From NCBI RefSeq assembly GCF_029961025.1, contig NZ_JASBVP010000006.1, forward strand, positions 248,001 through 312,000: DNA of 64,000 bases, written 5' to 3'. Positions 1 to 5,701 of the stretch are shown one piece after another. The stretch comes from Mycobacterium sp. (lineage in GTDB: Bacteria; Actinomycetota; Actinomycetes; Mycobacteriales; Mycobacteriaceae). A program made the translations under genes and the position numbers. Below the pieces are notes generated by a model. That model saw nothing but the letters and a program-made list of their open reading frames with translations. It was not told the DNA's origin and ran no database searches. The stretch's first letter is position 1, and every line of letters starts with the position of its first letter.

Positions 1-161
1 CGGTGCTCGGCCACCCAGAATTCCTGGACGGCTTCGTAGAGCGTCACCAGGTTTTTTTCCAGAAGTATCTTCCCCGCATAGATGTCCACGAGCCGCTTGA
101 TCGCCGGGACGTCGGAGGTTCGCGCACGCCGAACCAGTGGCCGGTCGCCCTGGAGATTCAC
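1..161 (-). CDS. argA: N-acetylglutamate synthase, amino-terminal part (runs off the left edge)
   Basis: Reading the reverse strand from a GTG at 161 gives about 53 residues that match the start of the mycobacterial single-domain GNAT N-acetylglutamate synthase (Rv2747 type). These include RRARTSDVPAIKRLVD, GKILLEKNLVTLYEAVQ and EFWVAEH. The enzyme acetylates glutamate in the first step of arginine synthesis. It is divergent from pgsA3, and the two starts lie within about 60 bases, as in M. tuberculosis. The acetyl-CoA binding half lies outside the window. The GTG start is inferred because no ATG lies closer to the conserved RPLVRRAR segment. Confidence 0.85.
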   Translation of the reverse strand, partial: MNLQGDRPLVRRARTSDVPAIKRLVDIYAGKILLEKNLVTLYEAVQEFWVAEH

Positions 162-219
162 GGATGCACAGTATCGGTATGCGGTTCCGCGCCATCTGAG
201 CACCCGTTATTCTGAGGCG

Positions 220-810
220 GTGTCGGGGCAGCCGCAAACCGGTCCACTGGAAAAGCGCACCCGCATCACCAACTTCGCCAATGTGCTCACCGGCATGCGC
301 CTGGTGCTTGTCCCGATCTTCCTAGGTGCGCTGTTCGCCGGAGGTGGACACGAAACAGCCAGTCGCACAGCAGCTTTCGTGATCTTTGCGATTGCTGTCA
401 TCACTGATCGGTTCGATGGTGCATTGGCCCGCAACTACGGCATGGTGACCGAGCTGGGTACGCTGGCCGATCCGATCGCCGATAAGGCCCTTATCGGCGC
501 GGCGCTGATCGGCTTGTCGATGCTCGGTGATCTCCCGTGGTGGGTGACGATGCTGATCTTGGCCCGCGAGGTCGGTGTTACCGTCTTGCGTTTCGCTGTG
601 CTGCGCCGCGGTGTCATCCCAGCCAGCTGGGGCGGTAAACTCAAAACCTTTGTTCAGGCGGTGGCGATCGGGTTGTTCGTGCTGCCGCTGTCGGGTTCCT
701 GGCTGGCGGCGGCGGGGGCGGTGATGGCCGCGGCGGTGACGCTGACGGTGATCACCGGGATCGACTACGTGGCCTCGGCCGCCAGGGAGGTCCGCGGGAC
801 GATTCGCTGA
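220..810 (+). CDS. pgsA3: CDP-alcohol phosphotransferase, PgsA3 type
   Basis: This integral membrane enzyme of the CDP-alcohol phosphatidyltransferase family transfers a phospho-alcohol from CDP-diacylglycerol in phospholipid synthesis. The full family signature DG-x2-AR-x8-G-x3-D-x3-D is present, starting at DGALARN and ending at ADPIAD. Several hydrophobic helices follow, and the protein (about 196 aa) is close to the usual length. The frame is open upstream to an ATG at 82, but that would overlap the start of divergent argA. I chose the GTG at 220 because similarity to Rv2746c begins around there (VSGQPQTG). The non-standard CTG at 196 is another possibility. It lies upstream of clgR on the same strand. 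Confidence 0.88.
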   Translation: MSGQPQTGPLEKRTRITNFANVLTGMRLVLVPIFLGALFAGGGHETASRTAAFVIFAIAVITDRFDGALARNYGMVTELGTLADPIADKALIGAALIGLSMLGDLPWWVTMLILAREVGVTVLRFAVLRRGVIPASWGGKLKTFVQAVAIGLFVLPLSGSWLAAAGAVMAAAVTLTVITGIDYVASAAREVRGTIR

Positions 811-902
811 TCTGCGACGACGGCGGGAATGCCCGGATTTGGGTGCGGTCTAGTGTTGCGGCCGGCGCGGCGGGGGTGTGAGCTGGAGGCAGTCAGACGG
901 CG

Positions 903-931
903 GGGAACCCACACCACCGTCGTCGGCGTTT
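903..931 (+). promoter_or_regulatory. SigE-type promoter of clgR-pspA
   Basis: GGGAAC (about 903-908) is followed by an 18-base spacer and CGTTT (about 927-931), which fits the SigE (ECF) consensus of mycobacteria (GGAAC, 17-19 bases, CGTT). It lies about 50 bases upstream of clgR. In M. tuberculosis, clgR (Rv2745c) is known to belong to the SigE/MprAB envelope-stress response, which supports the call. Confidence 0.65.
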
Positions 932-980
932 CTTTAAATAACCGCTGCCGATCAGGCTTGACAGGACGAAGAGGAGCACA

Positions 981-1307
981 ATGGCGTCCCTATTGCGCGA
1001 ACTCATCGGCGGCGTGCTGCGCCGCACCCGGATTTCGCAGGGCCGGACGCTGCGTGAAGTGTCGGATTCAGCGCGGGTCAGCCTGGGGTATCTTTCCGAG
1101 GTCGAACGCGGCCGCAAAGAGGCCTCGAGCGAGTTGCTGAACGCGATCTGCGATGCGCTGGAGCTGCCCTTGTCCGCGGTGCTCATCGATGTGGGTGAAC
1201 AGATGGCACGGCAGGAGCGAGCGGCGCTCGCCGAAGCCGGCACCGCCAACATCGACGAGAGCACCAAGGTCGTCATTCCGCCGGTGTCCTCGTTGGCAGT
1301 GGCTTGA
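981..1307 (+). CDS. clgR: Clp gene regulator ClgR (XRE-family activator)
   Basis: A 108-aa DNA-binding protein with a Cro/C1-type helix-turn-helix at residues about 10-65 ([20 protein letters not shown], then [14 protein letters not shown]). ClgR activates the clpP1P2 and clpC1 protease genes and the pspA operon under envelope and redox stress. The start is supported by GAGGAG a few bases upstream of ATG 981. The C-terminus ends in SSLAVA, a small hydrophobic tail like the Clp degrons described for actinobacterial ClgR, so regulated proteolysis by its own target is plausible; this is inference. The SigE-type promoter upstream and pspA downstream match the known stress operon. Confidence 0.93.
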   Translation: MASLLRELIGGVLRRTRISQGRTLREVSDSARVSLGYLSEVERGRKEASSELLNAICDALELPLSAVLIDVGEQMARQERAALAEAGTANIDESTKVVIPPVSSLAVA

Positions 1308-1473
1308 GCCGGGCAGGTACGTCGATGACATCGCGCGGGTGGCGCGCGACGGCAACCACCCCACACGGGCGTGCGTACCCGCGCGGAACCGATAGATTAG
1401 GCGACGGGGCGGGACCAGCAGTCCAGCGGGTGTGTGGTCCGGGGAGAGTGGGAAACGAGGGCGGAGCTGACTC

Positions 1474-2325
1474 ATGGCCAATCCGTTTGTCAAAGCGTGG
1501 AAGTACCTTATGGCGCTGTTCAGCGCGAAGATCGACGAGCACGCAGACCCCAAGGTGCAAATCCAGCAGGCCATAGAAGAAGCGCAGCGTCAGCACCAGG
1601 CGCTGACCCAGCAGGCCGCGCAAGTCATCGGCAACCAGCGCCAGTTAGAGATGCGGCTCAACCGGCAGCTGGCGGAGGTGGAAAAGCTCCAGGTCAACGT
1701 GCGCCAGGCGCTGACCTTAGCCGATCAGGCCACCGCCGCCGGGGATACCGCCAAGGCCACCGAATACCACAACGCCGCCGAGGCCTTCGCGGCCCAGCTG
1801 GTGACCGCCGAGCAGAGCGTCGAGGATCTCAAGACGTTGCACGATCAAGCGCTGAGCGCGGCCGCTCAGGCCAAAAAGGCCGTCGAGCAGAACGCGATGA
1901 TGCTGCAGCAAAAGATCGCCGAGCGCACCAAGCTGCTTAGCCAGCTTGAGCAGGCAAAGATGCAGGAACAGGTGAGCGCGTCGCTGCGCTCGATGAGCGA
2001 ACTCGCCGCGCCGGGCACCACGCCGACACTCGAGGAAGTGCGCGAGAAGATCGAGCGTCGTTACGCCAACGCGATGGGCGCGGTCGAGCTCGCGCAGAAT
2101 TCGGTGCAGGGTCGGATGCTCGAGGTCGAGCAGGCCACCGTGCAGATGGCCGGGCACGCCCGACTGGAGCAGATCCGCGCGTCGATGCGCGGTGAGGCCT
2201 TGCCGGCCGGAAGGCAGGAGGGCGGGCCCGCGGCCATCCCGGCCACTCCGGCCAGCACCGAGGCCAGCGCCGACGCCCCGGCCGAGACACCGCTCGGTCA
2301 GCGGTCGGCGGATGGCCAGATTTGA
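1474..2325 (+). CDS. pspA: PspA / IM30-family envelope-stress protein (35 kDa antigen)
   Basis: This 283-aa protein is almost wholly alpha-helical and charged. Residues about 1-225 form the PspA/IM30 coiled coil, starting [20 protein letters not shown] with the amphipathic membrane-binding helix. The rest is a low-complexity Ala/Pro/Glu tail. PspA family members (ESCRT-III-like) bind stressed cytoplasmic membrane and preserve its integrity; the mycobacterial form is Rv2744c. In M. tuberculosis the protein acts with ClgR and with the membrane partners Rv2743c and Rv2742c. Here clgR lies 166 bases upstream, but no intact partner gene follows. The tail varies in repeat number between species, and here it is slightly longer than the 270 aa I recall for M. 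tuberculosis. Confidence 0.93.
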   Translation: MANPFVKAWKYLMALFSAKIDEHADPKVQIQQAIEEAQRQHQALTQQAAQVIGNQRQLEMRLNRQLAEVEKLQVNVRQALTLADQATAAGDTAKATEYHNAAEAFAAQLVTAEQSVEDLKTLHDQALSAAAQAKKAVEQNAMMLQQKIAERTKLLSQLEQAKMQEQVSASLRSMSELAAPGTTPTLEEVREKIERRYANAMGAVELAQNSVQGRMLEVEQATVQMAGHARLEQIRASMRGEALPAGRQEGGPAAIPATPASTEASADAPAETPLGQRSADGQI

Positions 2326-2474
2326 CCGCGCGGGCGAATCGAGAGATTGCGGGTGCGCCGGCGCGCCCCGCTGTTGCGGCCCTGAAGCGAGGCCCTGAAC
2401 GAGGCCCTGAAGCGAGGCCTGCACGAGGAAATGTCTTGCCTGTTGCCGGTATCCCGATTTTGTTGCGGTGGTGA
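2322..2474 (+). pseudogene. Possible relic of a PspA-partner gene (Rv2743c position)
   Basis: A TTG at 2322 overlaps the pspA stop (ATTTGA), an arrangement typical of translational coupling. It opens a 50-codon frame that ends at a TGA at 2472. The peptide is basic with a short hydrophobic stretch (NVLPVAGIPILLRW) just before the stop, which could be the beginning of a first membrane segment. Inside it are near-repeats of GAGGCCCTGAAGC (2380-2430). I cannot match it firmly to Rv2743c; position and coupling are the only arguments. It may be non-coding. Confidence 0.22.
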
Positions 2475-2729
2475 ACCGAACCGCTGCGGCGACGGCCATC
2501 ATGACATGATCTGCGAATTACGCGGATCTCCAACGGTTCAGACCGCATCATGGTCTGCTGGGACTGATCGATGGCCTCATCACGAATTTCCCCGAGCGGT
2601 GATAGACGCGGAAGCTGTTGCGTCACAGGGCGATTAGTTCATTGCGGATCCCCGAATATGGGCGAACCCCGGCATTGGAGCCGGCGCGGAGCCGATGGAT
2701 CGCGGCCGCGGGCTGTGGGAGGGTAGGGC
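2475..2729 (+). other. Intergenic stretch after the pspA locus, no intact gene
   Basis: I see no supported coding frame here on either strand; the longer antisense frames look like GC-rich shadows. It holds a short perfect inverted repeat, ATCATG-A-CATGAT (around 2500). In M. tuberculosis the corresponding interval carries Rv2743c, Rv2742c, PE_PGRS47 and ephG, none of which is recognisable. Confidence 0.5.
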
Positions 2730-3896
2730 GTGCGTGTTGCTGTGGTTGCCGGACCGGATCCTGGGCACGCGTTTCCCGCTATCGCCTTGTGTCAGCGCTT
2801 CGTGGCGGCAGGTGATACCCCGACCCTGCTCACCGGCGCCAACTGGTTCGACGCTGCTCGTGCCGCCGGTGTCCGGGTCATAGAGCTGGACGGGCTTGAA
2901 CCCACAGCGGAGGACCGTGACGCCGGATTCCGGATCCATCGGCGCGCGGCGCGGATGGCGGTGCTTAACGTGCCCCGGTTAGCCGACCTGGCTCCCGATT
3001 TGGTGGTGTCCGACGTAATCACCGCCAGTGGAGGCATGGCCGCTGAGTTGCTAGGAATCCCGTGGGTCGAGCTAAACCCGCATCCGCTGTACCTACCCTC
3101 GACGGGGCTGCCCCCGCTGGGCAGCGGTTTAGCGCCCGGTAAAGGCGTTCCTGGCCGGTTGCGAGACGCCGTGATGCGGGCCCTGTCCGCACGATCCTGG
3201 CGTCAGGGTTTGCGGCAGCGAGAAGCGGTGCGGGCCGAAATCGGCCTGCCGGCGCACGACCCCGGCCCGCTGCGCCGGCTGATCGCCACGCTGCCGGCGC
3301 TGGAGGTTCCGCGCCCGGACTGGCCGCCCGAGGCGGTGGTGGTGGGTCCGCTGCACTATGAACCGACCGACCGGCTGCTGCCGATCCCGCCGGGCTCCGG
3401 ACCGGTCGTGGTGGTTGCCCCCTCCACGGCGGCGACCGGGACCCCTGGTCTGGCCGAAGTGTCGCTGCAGTGCCTGATCCCGGGGAAAACCCTGCCACCG
3501 GGATCGCGGCTGGTGGTGTCGCGGTTGAGCGGAGGGGAACTGAACCTGCCGTATTGGGCGACGGCCGGGCTGGGACGCCAGGATACGCTGCTGGGCCATG
3601 CCGACCTGGTGATTTGCGGGGGCGGACACGGGATGGTGGCCAAGTCGCTGCTGGCCGGGGTTCCCATGGTCGTGGTTCCCGGCGGTGGGGATCAATGGGA
3701 GATCGCCAATCGTGTGGTACGCCAAGGCAGCGGCCAGCTGATCCGACCGTTGACCGCTGGCGCACTGGCCGCAGCGGTCGGCGAGGTGCTGTCGTCGCCC
3801 CGCTACCGCCAGGCCGCCCGGCGGGCCGCCGCCAGCATCACCGGCGTCACCGATCCGGTATCGGTGTGCCACGAAGCGTTGGCGTCGGCCCGGTAG
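2730..3896 (+). CDS. Glycosyltransferase, GT1/UGT-like (Rv2739c homologue)
   Basis: A 388-aa protein of the GT-B fold. The N-terminal domain opens with MRVAVVAGPDPGHAFPAIAL, the usual start of macrolide/UDP-glycosyltransferase-like enzymes. The C-terminal domain carries the donor-binding region GHADLVICGGGHGMVAKSLL followed by GVPMVVVPGGGDQWEIANRV, equivalent to the GT1 signature (xCGGxGT...P...DQ..NA). Donor and acceptor cannot be read from sequence. The start is a GTG. It lies directly upstream of DUF3046, with no terminator visible between them, as in M. tuberculosis. The homologue is annotated only as a possible alanine-rich transferase. Confidence 0.85.
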   Translation: MRVAVVAGPDPGHAFPAIALCQRFVAAGDTPTLLTGANWFDAARAAGVRVIELDGLEPTAEDRDAGFRIHRRAARMAVLNVPRLADLAPDLVVSDVITASGGMAAELLGIPWVELNPHPLYLPSTGLPPLGSGLAPGKGVPGRLRDAVMRALSARSWRQGLRQREAVRAEIGLPAHDPGPLRRLIATLPALEVPRPDWPPEAVVVGPLHYEPTDRLLPIPPGSGPVVVVAPSTAATGTPGLAEVSLQCLIPGKTLPPGSRLVVSRLSGGELNLPYWATAGLGRQDTLLGHADLVICGGGHGMVAKSLLAGVPMVVVPGGGDQWEIANRVVRQGSGQLIRPLTAGALAAAVGEVLSSPRYRQAARRAAASITGVTDPVSVCHEALASAR

Positions 3897-3906
3897 GTTG
3901 AACGAC

Positions 3907-4101
3907 GTGCGCCTGACGGAATTTCACGAACGGATCACCTCGCGGTTCGGTGTGGCCTACGGGGCATCGGTGCTGGTCGATCACGTGCTGACCGGCTTCG
4001 GTGGCCGCACCGCCGCCGAGGCGATCGAAGACGGCGTTGACCCGCGTGAGGTATGGCGGGCATTGTGCGTCGACTTCGACATCCCCCGCGATCAGTGGTG
4101 A
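3907..4101 (+). CDS. DUF3046 family small protein
   Basis: About 64 aa, matching the conserved actinobacterial DUF3046 family (Rv2738c): RLTEFHERITSRFGVAYGAS, then GRTAAEAIEDG and WRALCVDFDIPRDQW. The function is unknown. The family is commonly encoded just upstream of recA in mycobacteria. The GTG at 3907 gives the conserved RLTEFHER start; a TTG at 3898 would add three residues. Here two extra convergent genes separate it from recA, and its last 10 bases overlap the end of the DUF2202 gene on the other strand. Confidence 0.88.
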   Translation: MRLTEFHERITSRFGVAYGASVLVDHVLTGFGGRTAAEAIEDGVDPREVWRALCVDFDIPRDQW

Positions 4102-4583
4102 CGGTGGGTAGCCGCTCTTGCGGCTTTAAAGGCCCGCAGGTGATTCTGGGAAGCGGCCCGCAGGTTTTCACACACCCTCTGGATGGCCGCCTGATCGCTG
4201 CCGTGCATGGCCACAGACAGATCGGCGATATCGCCGGTTTCGAGTTCGATTCCGACAGCAAATGCCTCTTCGGCCGACGACAACCCGCGGGCCAGCCACA
4301 TGTCGTAGGCGTTCTGCAGTTCGGTATCGGCGTAGACACCGGGAGGCCGGCCTACCGACGGATCGGGGACGCTGTACCGCTTGAGCAGTCGCCCGATCGC
4401 ATCGTAGTGGCGCTGTTCACTGGCGGCGATGTTGCCGAAAATCGGCATACCCCACGCCTGGTGGAACCGCCGGTACAGATCACGAGCCACCCGCTCTTCC
4501 TCCCGTAGCAGGACCAGACCCGCCCGCTCGGCATCGGACAGCCGACTACCGGCCACCGGCTTCGGATCGTCGTTGGCGATCAT
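4092..4583 (-). CDS. DUF2202 ferritin-like protein
   Basis: A 163-aa four-helix-bundle protein of the ferritin-like DUF2202 family. The expected metal-ligand segments are in order: LREEERVARDLY (helix 1), NIAASEQRHYDAI with an ExxH pair (helix 2), ELETGDIADL (helix 3) and ASQNHLRAF (helix 4). The family suggests a di-iron or other metal site, with oxidase or storage roles; no substrate can be named. The start ATG at 4583 has GGAGA a few bases upstream, and a perfect 10-bp hairpin lies just beyond. I recall no equivalent at this position in M. tuberculosis, so the gene looks inserted. It is convergent with DUF3046, with a 10-base overlap. Confidence 0.85.
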   Translation of the reverse strand: MIANDDPKPVAGSRLSDAERAGLVLLREEERVARDLYRRFHQAWGMPIFGNIAASEQRHYDAIGRLLKRYSVPDPSVGRPPGVYADTELQNAYDMWLARGLSSAEEAFAVGIELETGDIADLSVAMHGSDQAAIQRVCENLRAASQNHLRAFKAARAATHRHH

Positions 4584-4601
4584 CCGTTGTCTCCGTTCAT
4601 A

Positions 4602-4625
4602 TCCGATCCGGGGTACCGGATCGGA
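4602..4625. promoter_or_regulatory. Perfect palindrome in the DUF2202 upstream region
   Basis: TCCGATCCGG and CCGGATCGGA form a perfect 10-bp inverted repeat around a 4-base loop, 19 bases upstream of the DUF2202 start codon and just outside its ribosome-binding site. It could be an operator or a 5' UTR hairpin of that gene. It could also terminate transcription from the AmiS gene, which reads the same way, but there is no U-run. Confidence 0.55.
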
Positions 4626-4768
4626 CGTCGTGTGCTCACCTCGGTCGGCGTATTTAGCGTGTTAAGTTAAACCAGGACCTCCGGTACCGCATTCCTGGCC
4701 GGACTTCATCAACCGTCGACTGCGTCGTGGTGGTGTCGGTCCGGCGGATATGGGAGAAACTAGAGAAA

Positions 4769-5302
4769 TTACTTGTGCACCACCGGCCACCAATTTCCAA
4801 AAGGCCAGTACCCGTAGAGATAGAGCCAGCCGGTGATCGCGACCTCTATTCCCACGAAATAGGTCATCGCTATCGTGGGCTTCAGTATCCACGGAGGCTT
4901 GCCGGTGTGAAGTTGGTAAAACATGTACCACAAGACGCCATAGCTAATCCACTCGAATGTCCATCCTAGATCGCCGCCCAGCAGTGCTTTTATGGCGTAC
5001 GGGATCGTAACGAACGCGACCAGCTCGCAATAGATGCCGAGTGCCCTTTGGTCCGTCGCTCCCCTCATGGCGTTCCACCCGGTCCATAAGTAGGTCACGC
5101 CGAACAGCGCCCCACCAGCAGCAATCGGGTAGTTGTGCTCGACTAGTCCGAAGTATAGCGCTGTGCCCGTTGCCAGGAGGCCGACGAACACATTGAAAAT
5201 CCCCGCATCATAAGAATCTGTTTTACCCCGCAACCATGCGGCATTCACAATCAGGATCATTCCGATAAACAAATAATCGACACCCAGGAGACTACCGTTC
5301 AA
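4769..5302 (-). CDS. AmiS/UreI-family urea or acetamide channel
   Basis: A 177-aa protein with about six hydrophobic helices and little else, the size and pattern of the AmiS/UreI family (proton-gated urea channels and short-amide transporters). Typical features are the GVTYLWTGWNAM segment and the aromatic-rich C-terminal half (DLGWTFEWISYGVLWYMFY). No urease or amidase gene lies nearby, so the substrate is unknown. By eye its base composition is clearly less GC-rich than the flanking genes, with codons such as AAT, TAT and ATA. With its absence from the M. tuberculosis locus, this suggests horizontal acquisition. The start is an ATG at 5302. Confidence 0.85.
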   Translation of the reverse strand: MNGSLLGVDYLFIGMILIVNAAWLRGKTDSYDAGIFNVFVGLLATGTALYFGLVEHNYPIAAGGALFGVTYLWTGWNAMRGATDQRALGIYCELVAFVTIPYAIKALLGGDLGWTFEWISYGVLWYMFYQLHTGKPPWILKPTIAMTYFVGIEVAITGWLYLYGYWPFGNWWPVVHK

Positions 5303-5563
5303 TACCGGACCTCCCCTATCTGGAATGATCCCGTGGTGATCTTCGCGGCTAATCTTAGACGTAGCAGCGATTTTCCGGGCAAGTTTGCGGTGATGCGATC
5401 ACCGGATCGAATTTGCCGGTCATCTGCCGGCGGCTCTCAATGGGGCGGCCGCGCAAAAGCCTAGCCAGGGTGGCTCACCGCGTTGGGTCCGGCTGTTTGC
5501 GGGGCCGGCGGCCCTGGCCGTGCGTTTCAGATCTCGACCGCCACACGGCGCGCCTCCTTGCCA
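5303..5563. other. Intergenic region between amiS/ureI and recA
   Basis: I see no convincing gene. The sequence next to the AmiS start is less GC-rich, while from about 5430 onward it has normal mycobacterial composition. The recA control sites begin at 5564. Confidence 0.5.
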
Positions 5564-5579
5564 TCGAACACACGTTCGC
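5564..5579. promoter_or_regulatory. LexA-binding SOS box upstream of recA
   Basis: TCGAACACACGTTCGC matches the mycobacterial SOS box TCGAAC-N4-GTTCGA at 15 of 16 defined or free positions, with one mismatch in the last base. It lies about 125 bases upstream of the recA start, so it would serve the distal, LexA-repressed recA promoter. Confidence 0.85.
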
Positions 5580-5623
5580 TAATGTGGTGGGGTGTTCGAC
5601 GGTGAAGATGCTGGTCAGGCCAC

Positions 5624-5646
5624 TTGTCAGACGCTTCCACTAGGGT
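5624..5646 (+). promoter_or_regulatory. LexA-independent (PafBC-type) recA promoter
   Basis: TTGTCAG at 5624-5630 and TAGGGT at 5641-5646 fit the RecA-NDp consensus tTGTCRgtg-N8-TAnnnT exactly in spacing. This promoter class drives the LexA-independent DNA-damage response of mycobacteria and depends on PafBC. It lies 56 bases before the recA ATG and downstream of the SOS box, giving the known two-promoter arrangement. Confidence 0.82.
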
Positions 5647-5701
5647 CACGGCCAACCGATCGACACCGGTCGACCGAACAGCAACCACAGGAGACACCAC
5701 T

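Noticed and set aside
1308-1473. ClgR operator in the clgR-pspA gap
   Set aside because: CGC...GCG words occur, but in DNA this GC-rich they are expected by chance; no convincing full motif.
1717-2502. Long reverse-strand open frame opposite pspA
   Set aside because: It is the antisense shadow of a GC-rich gene: composition is dominated by Arg, Gly, His and Leu, and there is no family pattern and no ribosome-binding site.
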